NCBI GenBank assembly: GCA_946402945.1
Contig: CAMIYB010000009.1
Location: 1 to 44,496, forward strand
Length of the DNA stretch: 44,496 nt
Source: an uncultured Bacteroidales bacterium
Lineage (GTDB): Bacteria; Bacteroidota; Bacteroidia; Bacteroidales; UBA932
Direction of reading: 5' to 3'
Part shown: positions 1-8,104 of the stretch, piece after piece
How the letters are laid out: every line of letters begins with the position of its first letter
How positions within the stretch are numbered: the first letter of the stretch is position 1
Notes under the pieces: generated by a model
What the model saw: only the letters and a program-made list of their open reading frames with translations
What the model was told of the DNA's origin: nothing
The model's database searches: none
Position numbers and translations under genes: made by a program

Positions 1-639
1 ATCGACCGCCTGTGGCGGCGGAAAGGACTGAAGGAACTGGCCCGGCCCACGGCGGGCGAGCGCCCCGGAGGCGCCCTGGAGGTCCTCGACCTGGCCTGCG
101 GGACTGGCGACGCGGCCATCGCCATCGCTAAAGCCCTGCCGGAGAGCCACGTCACAGGGGTGGACCTGTCGGAAGGCATGCTGCGCGTCATGCGGGAAAA
201 GGTGGCGGCAGAGGGCCTGGAGGGCCGCATCGACATCCGTCAGGGTGACGGCGAGTCCCTCCCCTGCCAAGATGACAGTTTCGACCGTGTCAGTATCGCA
301 TTCGGTATCAGAAACTTCGAGCATCGGGAGCAGGGACTGCGGGAAATGCTCCGCGTCCTCCGTCCCGGCGGAAAACTCGTCATCCTCGAACTCTCCATTC
401 CCGAGAACCCTCTGGTCCGCTGGCTCTACAAACTCTATTTCCTCCACATCCTGCCCGGCATCGGGGGCCGCATTTCCGGCGACAGGGCCGCCTACCGCTA
501 TCTTCCGGGCAGCGTCGTCCACTTCCCCGGGCGTAAGGCCTTCCTGGCCACCCTCGAAGCATGCGGCTTTACCGGCGTCCGTCACAAGGCGCTGACCTTC
601 GGCATCTGCCGGATGTATGTAGGGGAAAAGGTGCGCTAG
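1..639 (+). CDS. menG: Demethylmenaquinone methyltransferase MenG/UbiE (5' end missing)
   Basis: SAM-dependent C-methyltransferase that converts demethylmenaquinone to menaquinone, the last step of menaquinone synthesis. The frame is open from base 1, so the true start lies upstream; about 212 codons are present. The SAM-binding motif I VLDLACGTGD is seen near the visible N-terminus, followed by the acidic VDLS strand end, a GDGESLPC stretch and the UbiE-type FGIRNFEHREQGLREMLRVLRPGG block. The C-terminal YRYLPGSV and FGICRMYVGEK segments are also typical of the family. menA, another step of the same pathway, lies about 1.8 kb away on the other strand. The stop codon overlaps the stop of the convergent lipoprotein gene at a shared CTAG. 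The family call is secure; in a Bacteroidales genome the substrate should be the menaquinone precursor. Confidence 0.93.
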   Translation: MDRLWRRKGLKELARPTAGERPGGALEVLDLACGTGDAAIAIAKALPESHVTGVDLSEGMLRVMREKVAAEGLEGRIDIRQGDGESLPCQDDSFDRVSIAFGIRNFEHREQGLREMLRVLRPGGKLVILELSIPENPLVRWLYKLYFLHILPGIGGRISGDRAAYRYLPGSVVHFPGRKAFLATLEACGFTGVRHKALTFGICRMYVGEKVR

Positions 640-2438
640 TCCGCCGTCACCCACTCCGTCTCGAGCAGGGCCAAGATTTCTTCGGGGATATCCGTCGTAA
701 GGATGTCGCAGCCCAGGGCCATGAACTTGTGGGCCTCGCTCACCGTCTTGATGGTCCAGACGTTCACCTCCATGCCGAGAGAATGGGCCTTCTCCACCAG
801 CGCAGCATCCACCAGACCCGTCTGGTAATCCACCCCCATGATCCCCAGCGCCTTGAGTTCGGCGGGAGAGCGGTCGCCGTTGAGGTACTGCACCATGGCA
901 CCAGGCAGCAGTTCATGGACGCGCTTGCAGTTGTCCAGGTCGAAGGCGATCCATACGGCCCTGTCATCCAGATGCTTCGACTTGACCATCGCGACGGCGT
1001 CATCGACACAGCGGGTGTTGCGGGCGCGCTCCTGGTGGGTCTTGATTTCGATGACAGGGACAAGCCGGTCGTCCTCGCACACCTTGTCCAGGTAGGTCTC
1101 CAGGGTGGGCAGGGACTCGCCATTGGACAAGCGCACGGACGCAAGGTCGGCGGAGGTGGAGAACTGGATGTTCTTCCCGTCTATCGTGCCGTCATGGTTG
1201 ATGTAGATGACGTTGTCCGCAGAAATCCACAGGTCGAATTCCGAGCCCCAGGCCCCGATTTCCCGGGCCTTGGCCAGGGAAGCGAGGGAGTTTTCCGGGA
1301 TGCCGCCCGTGTGGACGCCGCGATGGGCGACGAGCCGCGTTTCTATCGTTTTCCCCGCAGCACCGACCGTCAGCCGGGCCGTCCCGAGCGGATAGGACTC
1401 TTCGCCGCGGCGGAGCAGCAGCGTGCAGGTGCCCGTCGGCACGGTGGCGGGAATAACGGCCTTGACCTCGCCGGAACCCACTTCCGTATCGAGTCCGAAG
1501 GTCCCGTCCCCCGCGTTCAGCACCACCTGGTCGCCCGGCCGGAAGCCGTTCCCGTGGATGTGGTAGCGGTAGCACGCCGGAACATAGCAGTAGGGGCTGA
1601 AGGCGATGTCGCGGATGAAGAAGCCGGCCTTGCGGGCGGAAGCCACGCCGGACGCCTCGTAGAGCGCCCGGATCTCATCGGCCTGGAGGACGTCGTTGTA
1701 GATCCGCGCCACGGCGACATCCCCGCACCAGGCGGCCTCCGTCATCGAACCGGCGTCCCCGCCGATGCAGAACCAGTAGATGTTCTTGCTGTTGGGAAAG
1801 ACGAATTCACCCTTGGCCGGGACGGTCGCTTTCAGCACTCCGTCGACATAGACAGAAGACGTCCCCTTCTCCTTGTTCCAGACACCCACCACATGGTAGA
1901 AGCGGCCCGCTTCTGGTTTGACGCCGCTTCGCGTCCATGTCCAGTTGCTGGCGCCCGTGGTGGAAACATTCGGCAGGAAAGTCAGTTCGCCGGAAGTCTG
2001 CGTGAGGAGGAAACCCGTGCCGCCGGACTGCATGGAACTGAAGGGTTTGATCTCCAGCGCAGGGTTGTCGGGGCCGTCGAAACGGCAGACCAGTTCCAGG
2101 CTGTGGCCGTCGGCCAGGCCGTTGCGGACGTCGGCGGCATCCTTGTAGCGGGCCACATAATAGCCGTCGGAGATGCTCTCGCCCGGGACGGCGTTGAAAT
2201 GGGCCACATAGCGGCCGAGGTCCTCATTGTAATAGGTCATGAGCCCGGGACCCGGCACCACGGAGAGAGCGACCGGCGAGCCGGACATGTTTTTTGCCGA
2301 ACCGTCCTTCTGGAAGACGACGTCCAGCAGGTCGGCCTTCACCGTTTCAACGGCCGTCGGCTCCGGATCTTCCTGCCCCAACGGCCCCCGGCACGCCGCC
2401 AGCGCCAGCAGCAGGCACAAAAAACGACTGTATTTCAT
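636..2438 (-). CDS. LamG-like / glycerophosphodiester phosphodiesterase lipoprotein
   Basis: Predicted 600-residue secreted lipoprotein. The start at 2438 gives MKYSRFLCLLLALAAC, a signal peptide with lipobox Cys16; an in-frame extension upstream would run through menA and was rejected. Residues about 70-235 look like a LamG/concanavalin-like module (YHVVGVWN, VYVDGVLKATV). A short beta-rich linker follows. Residues about 370-600 form a GDPD barrel: AHRG with His372, PENS, a FDLW acidic strand, INHDGT, VIEIK and the C-terminal VWTI/TTDIPEE. GDPDs hydrolyse glycerophosphodiesters to glycerol-3-phosphate and an alcohol. The start overlaps the menA stop as ATGA, so it is probably translated by coupling as the last gene of the lepA unit. 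The LamG part may bind a glycan or a teichoic-acid-like polymer, but the natural substrate is unknown. Confidence 0.88.
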   Translation of the reverse strand: MKYSRFLCLLLALAACRGPLGQEDPEPTAVETVKADLLDVVFQKDGSAKNMSGSPVALSVVPGPGLMTYYNEDLGRYVAHFNAVPGESISDGYYVARYKDAADVRNGLADGHSLELVCRFDGPDNPALEIKPFSSMQSGGTGFLLTQTSGELTFLPNVSTTGASNWTWTRSGVKPEAGRFYHVVGVWNKEKGTSSVYVDGVLKATVPAKGEFVFPNSKNIYWFCIGGDAGSMTEAAWCGDVAVARIYNDVLQADEIRALYEASGVASARKAGFFIRDIAFSPYCYVPACYRYHIHGNGFRPGDQVVLNAGDGTFGLDTEVGSGEVKAVIPATVPTGTCTLLLRRGEESYPLGTARLTVGAAGKTIETRLVAHRGVHTGGIPENSLASLAKAREIGAWGSEFDLWISADNVIYINHDGTIDGKNIQFSTSADLASVRLSNGESLPTLETYLDKVCEDDRLVPVIEIKTHQERARNTRCVDDAVAMVKSKHLDDRAVWIAFDLDNCKRVHELLPGAMVQYLNGDRSPAELKALGIMGVDYQTGLVDAALVEKAHSLGMEVNVWTIKTVSEAHKFMALGCDILTTDIPEEILALLETEWVTAD

Positions 2439-3343
2439 AGCAGGAAAACAATAAAGCCCAGTCCCATCAGCAGCGACAGGAGGAAAGTGGACAGGACCAG
2501 CAGCGGAAGCATCGGATCGAGGGCCCGGTCCTCCCGGGTCCATACGCCGCGCAGATGCAGCAGGAAAAGCGGAAGGGTGAGCACGAAGAGATAGTGCCAG
2601 GGATCGAAAATCCGCAGCAGGCAATAGGCCAGCAGGCAGATCCAGCCCGCGGCAACCAGGAGCGTCTGGTAGATGCGGGCACCCCGCGGACCCAGGCGGA
2701 GGGCCACCGTCGTCCGCGTGGCGGCATCCGTCTTCATGTCGCGGATGTTGTTGACATTGAGCACGCCGACACTCAGGAAACCGATGCCCGCCGCGGGCAG
2801 GAGCAGAATCCAGGAATCGATCGTGTGGGCAGCCACGAAATAGGCTCCCAGCACGGCCACAAGGCCGAAAAACAGGAAGACGAACAGGTCGCCGAGGCCC
2901 TGATAACCATAGGGATGGCGGCCCAGGGTGTATTTCATGGCGCCGCTGATGGCGGCCAGCCCGAGCATCATCAGGCAGATGGCCTCGAGCGAAAAGAAGG
3001 TACCGAAGGAGATGCGGATCATGGCCAGCCCGGAGGCCACGCACAGCAGGATAAAAAGGGCGATGAGCCCTTTCATCTCCCTGATACTCAGTCCCCCGCC
3101 GTTCAACCCGTAGCGCGGGCCGATGCGTTCGGCCGTGTCGGTGCCGTGGAGCACGTCGCCGAGTTCGTTGCTGAGGTTGGAGAGGATCTGGAGGCAGACG
3201 GTGGTGAGCAGGATCAGCAGGGCCACCTCCCACCGGACCTGGAAATCGGCCACGGCCAGCAGGATACCGAGCAGCACCCCGGCCAGGGACAGCGGCAGGG
3301 TACGGAGACGCATCGAGCGGATGACGGCCTGGATCTTACGCAT
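2435..3343 (-). CDS. menA: 1,4-dihydroxy-2-naphthoate polyprenyltransferase MenA
   Basis: Integral inner-membrane UbiA-family prenyltransferase (302 residues, normal length) that attaches the polyprenyl tail to 1,4-dihydroxy-2-naphthoate and yields demethylmenaquinone. Two Asp-rich motifs are visible: NELGDVLHGTD at residues 59-69 and the MenA-like NVNNIRDMKTDAATRTT block near residue 200. Eight or nine hydrophobic helices run through the protein. The N-terminal RSMRLRTLPLSLAGVLLG is typical of MenA. The start lies 8 nt inside the preceding glycosyltransferase gene and the stop overlaps the next start as ATGA, so it sits in the middle of a compact operon. MenG, which acts on its product, is encoded just beyond on the opposite strand. 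Confidence 0.93.
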   Translation of the reverse strand: MRKIQAVIRSMRLRTLPLSLAGVLLGILLAVADFQVRWEVALLILLTTVCLQILSNLSNELGDVLHGTDTAERIGPRYGLNGGGLSIREMKGLIALFILLCVASGLAMIRISFGTFFSLEAICLMMLGLAAISGAMKYTLGRHPYGYQGLGDLFVFLFFGLVAVLGAYFVAAHTIDSWILLLPAAGIGFLSVGVLNVNNIRDMKTDAATRTTVALRLGPRGARIYQTLLVAAGWICLLAYCLLRIFDPWHYLFVLTLPLFLLHLRGVWTREDRALDPMLPLLVLSTFLLSLLMGLGFIVFLL

Positions 3344-4163
3344 CGCGTTTGGGGAAAATGACTTTCAGGTTGAGGGAAATCATGTGGCCGATGGCCCAGA
3401 ACAGTCCGCCGCTGCGCAGGTCGTACTGGAACTGCTCCTTGGGCGGACGGCCTTTCGGGCCGAGAAGGAAGCGGTAACGCTCCCGGAGGGTATAGGCCGA
3501 GGAGCGCCAGGGCTCCACGCCGGGGTTGCGGGGGCAGTCCGCCAGCACGCCCGGGGCGACGACGCGGGTCACGCCGGCCTTGGCGGCCCGGACGCCGTAG
3601 TCATAGTCGCCGTAGGAGTGGCGGTAGAGCGGGTCGAGGTTGCCCAGCACCTTCCAGGCCGCCTGCGGCACGAGGACCAGATTGCCGTTGAAGGTCCAGC
3701 AGGGAACGGGGATGGTGGCATCAGGCTCCACGATCTTGTCGGATTTCCGGCGTCCGCCGTAACTCAAGGCACCGTCCGCCCCGGCCGCCGTCCCGACCAC
3801 GATGGCCTTGTGGCGGAGGAACTCCGAGGTTTCCATGAGCGTAGCGAGGGCTCCCTCGCGGAGCATCGTATCATCGTTGATCCAGAGGTAGAAGTCCGGA
3901 TTGTCCCGGGAGGCCTCTTCCCAGGCCAGACGCATGCCCTGGTTCCAGTAGAGGTCGCCGCCCCGGAGGATATGGACCTGGGGATAGCGCTGGCGGACCA
4001 CCTCCGCCGTTCCGTCGGTACAGCCGTCATCGACCATCCAGAGCGAGAAGGAATAGGCCTCATCGGCCTTGAGGGCGTCCGCCTGCCGGAACACCTCGTC
4101 CAGGCACGCGACCGTCTTGTCCCGACGGTTGAATACAGTCAGAAGAACGGCTACCTGCATCAT
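3336..4163 (-). CDS. Family 2 glycosyltransferase
   Basis: Cytoplasmic 275-residue GT-A fold glycosyltransferase that transfers a sugar from a nucleotide donor to an unknown acceptor. The N-terminal VAVLLTVFNRRDKTVACLD is the usual GT2 opening. VDDGCTDGT supplies the first Asp pair, LYWNQGMRLAWEEA follows, and LWINDDT is the metal-binding DxD-type motif. The C-terminal half has the YGDYDYGVRAAKAG acceptor-region block seen in rhamnosyl and related transferases. No membrane segment is evident. A second ATG directly after the first (4160) could be the start. It lies 2 nt after lepA and overlaps menA by 8 nt. A role in cell-surface polysaccharide or glycolipid assembly is likely, but the sugar cannot be read from sequence. 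Confidence 0.88.
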   Translation of the reverse strand: MMQVAVLLTVFNRRDKTVACLDEVFRQADALKADEAYSFSLWMVDDGCTDGTAEVVRQRYPQVHILRGGDLYWNQGMRLAWEEASRDNPDFYLWINDDTMLREGALATLMETSEFLRHKAIVVGTAAGADGALSYGGRRKSDKIVEPDATIPVPCWTFNGNLVLVPQAAWKVLGNLDPLYRHSYGDYDYGVRAAKAGVTRVVAPGVLADCPRNPGVEPWRSSAYTLRERYRFLLGPKGRPPKEQFQYDLRSGGLFWAIGHMISLNLKVIFPKRDA

Positions 4164-4165
4164 GG

Positions 4166-5953
4166 CTAGTCGAGTTTAAGGACGGCCATGAAGGCGCTCT
4201 GGGGCACCTGGACCGTACCGATCTGCCGCATCCGCTTCTTTCCTTCCTTCTGCTTTTCGAGGAGTTTGCGCTTGCGGGTGATGTCGCCGCCGTAACACTT
4301 GGCCGTCACGTCCTTGCGGACCTGGCGGACGGTCTCGCGGGCGATGATCTTGGCCCCGATGGCCGCCTGGATGGCGATGTCGAACTGCTGGCGAGGGATG
4401 AGGTCCTTGAGTTTGAGGCAGATCTTGCGGCCGAAATCATAGGCATGGTCCTCGTGGATGAGGGTCGAAAGGGCATCGGCCGGGTCGCCGTTCAGGAGGA
4501 TGTCGAGTTTGACGAGCCGGGCGGGACGGTAGCCCTTGATGTGATAGTCGAAGGAGGCATAGCCCTTGGAGATGGACTTGAGCCGGTCGTAGAAGTCGAA
4601 CACGATTTCCGACAGGGGCATCTCGTAGGTGAGTTCCACCCGGTCGGAGGTGATGTAATGCTGGCCCATGAGGGTGCCGCGCTTGTCGATGCAAAGTTTC
4701 ATCACCGGGCCGTAGAATTCGGTGTTGGTGATGATCTGGGCACGGATATAGGGCTCTTCGATGTGGTCGATCAGCGTGGGGGCCGGAAGGCCGGAGGGAT
4801 TGTGGACGTCGATGCATTCGCCCCTGGTCGTATAGACCTTGTAGGAGACGTTCGGCACCGTGGTGATGACGTCCATGGCGAATTCGCGGAAGAGGCGTTC
4901 CTGGACGATCTCCATGTGGAGCAGGCCGAGGAAGCCGCAGCGGAAGCCGAAGCCCAGGGCCAGGGAACTCTCGGGCTCATAGACGAAGGACGCGTCGTTG
5001 AGCTGGAACTTCTCAAGGGTGGAACGCAGGTCCTCGTAGCGGTCAGCCTGGACGGGGTACATGCCGGCGAAGAGCATGGGCTTGACCTCCTCGAAGCCGG
5101 CGATGGCCTCCCGGCAGGGCGTGGCCACATGGGTGATGGTATCGCCCACCTTGACTTCAGCGGCCGATTTGATGCCGGAAATGATGTAGCCCACATCGCC
5201 GCAGGTGACTTCCTCCGTCGGCTGGAGCCGCAGTTTCAACACCCCCACCTCGTCGGCGTCGTACTCCATGCCGGTGTTGAAGAACTTGACCTTGTCGCCC
5301 TTGCGGATGGAGCCGTTCTTGACCTTGAAATAGGCGATGATGCCGCGGAAAGAATTGAAGACCGAGTCGAAGATGAGGGCCTGGAGCGGGGCCTCGGGGT
5401 CACCCTGCGGGGCGGGAATCTTCTCCACGATGGCGTCCAGCAGCGGCGCGACGCCCTCTCCGGTGCGGGCCGACACTTTATAGACATCTTCCGGGTCGCA
5501 GCCCAGCAGGTCGCACACTTCGTCGGTCACCACCTCCGGACGGGCGGAGTCCATGTCGATCTTGTTAAGGACGGGGATGATTTCGAGCCCGTGGTCGATG
5601 GCCTGGTAGAGGTTGGAGATGGTCTGGGCCTGGATACCCTGGGAGGCGTCCACCACCAGCAACGCCCCCTCGCAGGAGGCGATGGAACGGGACACTTCAT
5701 AGGAAAAGTCCACATGCCCGGGGGTGTCGATCAGGTTGAGGAGGTATTTCTCCCCATGGTACTGATACTCCATCTGGATGGCGTGGCTCTTGATCGTGAT
5801 GCCTTTCTCCTTTTCCAGGTCCATGTCGTCCAGGACCTGGTTCTCCATGTCCCGGGCGCTCAGGGTGCCCGTCAGTTCCAGCAGCCGGTCGGCCAGGGTG
5901 CTTTTCCCATGGTCAATATGTGCGATGATGCAGAAGTTGCGGATATGCTTCAT
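4166..5953 (-). CDS. lepA: Elongation factor 4 (LepA) GTPase
   Basis: Translational GTPase of 595 residues, full length for LepA, which binds ribosomes and acts in initiation and back-translocation under stress. The G1 motif AHIDHGKST is at residues about 11-19, followed by the switch-I KGITIK region, G3 DTPGH, G4 NKID and G5 SARTG. The EF-G-like domains III and V are present ([17 protein letters not shown]). The LepA-specific C-terminal domain ends in [13 protein letters not shown]. It is the first gene of a - strand unit with the glycosyltransferase, menA and the GDPD lipoprotein. A TATCTTTG box ends only 7 nt before the ATG, which suggests an extremely short leader. Confidence 0.97.
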   Translation of the reverse strand: MKHIRNFCIIAHIDHGKSTLADRLLELTGTLSARDMENQVLDDMDLEKEKGITIKSHAIQMEYQYHGEKYLLNLIDTPGHVDFSYEVSRSIASCEGALLVVDASQGIQAQTISNLYQAIDHGLEIIPVLNKIDMDSARPEVVTDEVCDLLGCDPEDVYKVSARTGEGVAPLLDAIVEKIPAPQGDPEAPLQALIFDSVFNSFRGIIAYFKVKNGSIRKGDKVKFFNTGMEYDADEVGVLKLRLQPTEEVTCGDVGYIISGIKSAAEVKVGDTITHVATPCREAIAGFEEVKPMLFAGMYPVQADRYEDLRSTLEKFQLNDASFVYEPESSLALGFGFRCGFLGLLHMEIVQERLFREFAMDVITTVPNVSYKVYTTRGECIDVHNPSGLPAPTLIDHIEEPYIRAQIITNTEFYGPVMKLCIDKRGTLMGQHYITSDRVELTYEMPLSEIVFDFYDRLKSISKGYASFDYHIKGYRPARLVKLDILLNGDPADALSTLIHEDHAYDFGRKICLKLKDLIPRQQFDIAIQAAIGAKIIARETVRQVRKDVTAKCYGGDITRKRKLLEKQKEGKKRMRQIGTVQVPQSAFMAVLKLD

Positions 5954-5960
5954 AATTGTG

Positions 5961-5968
5961 CAAAGATA
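5961..5968 (-). promoter_or_regulatory. -7 box of lepA promoter
   Basis: On the - strand this reads TATCTTTG, a perfect match to the Bacteroidota -7 consensus TAnnTTTG, and is followed by GCA as is common in these promoters. The lepA ATG begins 7 nt downstream, so transcription should start at or next to the start codon. No clear -33 TTTG is visible at the expected spacing. Confidence 0.6.
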
Positions 5969-5980
5969 ATGATTTTTCCT

Positions 5981-5988
5981 TACCTTTG
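5981..5988 (+). promoter_or_regulatory. -7 box of promoter for the secreted-protein operon
   Basis: Reads TACCTTTG, matching TAnnTTTG, followed by CA. The ATG of the divergent secreted-protein gene begins 6 nt downstream at 5995. Together with the lepA box 12 nt away on the other strand it makes a compact back-to-back promoter with very short leaders in both directions. No convincing -33 element was found. Confidence 0.6.
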
Positions 5989-5994
5989 CAGCGT

Positions 5995-6513
5995 ATGAAA
6001 CGGATTCTCATTTGCCTGCTTTGCGCCGTCCTGGCCGCCGGCGCGGCTGCGCAGGGCCACCTGGAGTTCCAGGGCGTGCCCGTGGGCGGCAGCGTGGAGG
6101 CCTGCATGAAGGCGCTGCGCAAGCAGAAGTTCAAGCCGGACGGCCCCTCGAAGATGCGGGGAAAATATCGCGGAGACGACGTCACCCTGACCCTCGGAAC
6201 CTCCCCCGCCTCGGGCGAAGTGTGCCTGCTCCTGCTGACCTACGGACAGGCCGGAAACTGGCAAGCCCTCCGCAATCAGTATGATACGGCCAAGATGATG
6301 CTCGGCTCCGAATACGGCCGTCCCTCCCTCTGCAAGGAGAGTTTCGACTATCCCTATTCGGAAAAGGACGGCCTGCGGGCCGTAGAGCACGGCAAATGCC
6401 ATTTCACGACGGTCTGGACCACGGACGCGGGAGAAATCACGCTCGACATCGCCCGCAGCGGCCAACTCCAGATTTTCTTCTCCGACAAGGCCGGCATGGG
6501 CGGGAAGGATTAG
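5995..6513 (+). CDS. Small secreted protein of unknown function
   Basis: Predicted 172-residue exported protein. The start at 5995 gives [20 protein letters not shown], a clean type I signal peptide. An in-frame ATG at 5956 would place the promoter box inside the coding region and was rejected. The mature part opens with [25 protein letters not shown], an amphipathic segment followed by alternating beta strands. No catalytic motif is recognised. The pattern resembles small beta-rich periplasmic proteins common in Bacteroides-type genomes. It is the first gene of a three-gene + strand unit with a YqiA-like esterase (1 nt gap) and a lipoate-protein ligase. The function is unknown. Confidence 0.8.
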   Translation: MKRILICLLCAVLAAGAAAQGHLEFQGVPVGGSVEACMKALRKQKFKPDGPSKMRGKYRGDDVTLTLGTSPASGEVCLLLLTYGQAGNWQALRNQYDTAKMMLGSEYGRPSLCKESFDYPYSEKDGLRAVEHGKCHFTTVWTTDAGEITLDIARSGQLQIFFSDKAGMGGKD

Positions 6514-6514
6514 T

Positions 6515-7102
6515 ATGAAAATCCTGTTTATCCACGGCCTGGCCTCCTCCGGGGCCTATAAAATGGCCTCGACGCTGCGGATCCTGCTCCGCTGCGAGGT
6601 CCTCGCGCCGGACGTCCCCATCGAACCGTCCGCCGCGCTCGCCCTGCTGGAAGATCTCTGCCGGCGGGAGCGGCCGGATGTGATCGTGGGGCTTTCCCTG
6701 GGCGGGTTCTGGGCCCAGAAACTGCGCGGCTACCCCAAAGTGCTGGTCAATCCGGACTTCCACCCTTCCCGCCTGCTTTCCACGATGGTCGGCGAGGTCA
6801 AATACCTTTCTCCGCGCGAGGACGGAGCCACCTCTTTCCTGCTGACGTGGGAAATATGCAAGGAATATAAATCTCTGGAAGAGAAGGAGTTCGAAGGGCT
6901 GGACGCGGCCGAGCGGGCCCGCACGCGCGGCTGCTTCGCCACGGAGGACGAGATGGTCCGCTGCGGGGACGAGTTCTCCCGCCATTATCCCGGTCAGGGC
7001 GTGTCCTACCCGGGGCGCCATCTGCCGAACTATCCCGAGACCAAGACCTATATCCTGCCGGTCATCCGGACGCTGCTCCCCGCCGAAAACCCGCCACTAT
7101 GA
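6515..7102 (+). CDS. YqiA/YcfP-type alpha/beta-fold esterase
   Basis: Cytoplasmic 195-residue alpha/beta hydrolase of the short YqiA/YcfP (UPF0227) group, of about the usual length. The N-terminal ILFIHGLASSG forms the oxyanion-hole HG region. GLSLGG around Ser61 is the nucleophile elbow, and VNPDFHPS follows as in the family. No signal peptide is present. YqiA proteins hydrolyse short acyl esters in vitro; the natural substrate is not established. It starts 1 nt after the upstream gene, and its stop overlaps the lipoate-protein ligase start as ATGA, so it is probably co-translated with that gene. Confidence 0.82.
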   Translation: MKILFIHGLASSGAYKMASTLRILLRCEVLAPDVPIEPSAALALLEDLCRRERPDVIVGLSLGGFWAQKLRGYPKVLVNPDFHPSRLLSTMVGEVKYLSPREDGATSFLLTWEICKEYKSLEEKEFEGLDAAERARTRGCFATEDEMVRCGDEFSRHYPGQGVSYPGRHLPNYPETKTYILPVIRTLLPAENPPL

Positions 7103-8085
7103 AATACCTCGTCAATCCGTCCACCGACCCCCATTACAACATGGCCTTCGACGAGTATGCGTTGGAGAGCCTGCCGCTCGAAGAGCCGCTCTTCTACCTG
7201 TGGCGGAACCGGCCTTCGGTCATTATCGGCCTGAGCCAAAATGCGTTCGCGGAAGTCAACATGGACTATCTCCGCAGCCGGGACATCTCCCTGGCGCGGC
7301 GCGTGACCGGGGGCGGGGCGGTGTATCATGACCTGCAGAACCTCAACTATACCCTCGTCGGGCGCTCCCGCGACCTCGACCGCGACTATCCGGACTATCT
7401 GAACTTCATCGTGGAGGCGCTCCGCTCGCTCGGCGTCCCGGCCGCCCTGACCGGCCGCAACGACATCCTCGTGGACGGGCGGAAATGCTCCGGCTATGCC
7501 AAGCGGGTGTTCAAAGACCGGCTGATGGTCCACGGCACGCTGATGTTCGACGTGGACCTGGAGAAACTGACCCGCGCCCTCGCCGTGCCCGGAAGCAAAC
7601 TTTCCGCGGCCGGGGTAGCTTCGGTCCGCAGCCGGGTCGCCAACCTCAGGGAGTACCTGCCCCAATGTCCGGATATCCAGGCCTTCCAGATGGCCCTGGG
7701 CGGCATACTGGCGGCGGAAGACGGGCCTTATGCGCCGGAACGGCCCTCCCTGTCACCGGAGCAGGAGGCCGACGTCGTACGTCTCTCCGACAAGTTCCGC
7801 TCCTGGGAATGGATCTATGGGCGCTCGCCGCAGGCCACCTTCAGGACCTGCCGGAAACTGGCTTGCGGCACGGTGGAAGCCCATTTTTCGGTGGAGCACG
7901 GCCGGGTGTCGGAACTCGCTTTCCGCGGCGATTTCCTGGGCAACCTGCCCGCCGGGGAACTGGCCGCGCGCCTGATCGGCACCCGCTACGAGCGTGCCGC
8001 TCTCCTGGAGGCAGCCGCCTCCTGCGGGGACTATCTCGACGGCGTCACCCCCGCCGAACTGGCCGCCCTGCTGCTGGAGGGCTAG
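7099..8085 (+). CDS. lplA: Lipoate-protein ligase A
   Basis: Cytoplasmic 328-residue ligase that activates lipoate with ATP and transfers it to the lysine of 2-oxo-acid dehydrogenase E2 subunits and GcvH. The family hallmark RRVTGGGAVYHDLQNLNYT is seen at residues about 69-87, preceded by the NMAFDEYAL opening and the RNRPSVIIGLSQN block. RNDILVDGRKCSGYAKR and HGTLMFDVDLEKL complete the catalytic domain. The C-terminal 80 residues form the accessory domain, so this is a full-length LplA rather than a split LplA/LplB. Translation is probably coupled to the preceding esterase gene through an ATGA overlap. It converges with the GH99-like lipoprotein gene, leaving 19 nt between stops. Confidence 0.93.
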   Translation: MKYLVNPSTDPHYNMAFDEYALESLPLEEPLFYLWRNRPSVIIGLSQNAFAEVNMDYLRSRDISLARRVTGGGAVYHDLQNLNYTLVGRSRDLDRDYPDYLNFIVEALRSLGVPAALTGRNDILVDGRKCSGYAKRVFKDRLMVHGTLMFDVDLEKLTRALAVPGSKLSAAGVASVRSRVANLREYLPQCPDIQAFQMALGGILAAEDGPYAPERPSLSPEQEADVVRLSDKFRSWEWIYGRSPQATFRTCRKLACGTVEAHFSVEHGRVSELAFRGDFLGNLPAGELAARLIGTRYERAALLEAAASCGDYLDGVTPAELAALLLEG

Positions 8086-8104
8086 ACGACTCTTTTTCAG
8101 GAGG

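Noticed and set aside
561..2594. Open frame of 677 codons on the + strand across the GDPD lipoprotein
   Set aside because: It is antisense to a gene with a clear lipobox and catalytic motifs, and has no recognisable domain.
2439..3233. Upstream extension of the GDPD lipoprotein to 865 codons
   Set aside because: The extra part is menA read in another frame. The internal Met at 2438 starts a good lipoprotein signal peptide and overlaps the menA stop as ATGA.
5956..5994. Earlier start for the secreted protein
   Set aside because: It would place the TACCTTTG promoter box inside the coding region and bury the signal peptide.
8060..8104. Possible terminator between lplA and the GH99-like gene
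   Set aside because: A GCCCT/AGGGC pair can be drawn on the - strand, but it has a poor loop and no T run after it.
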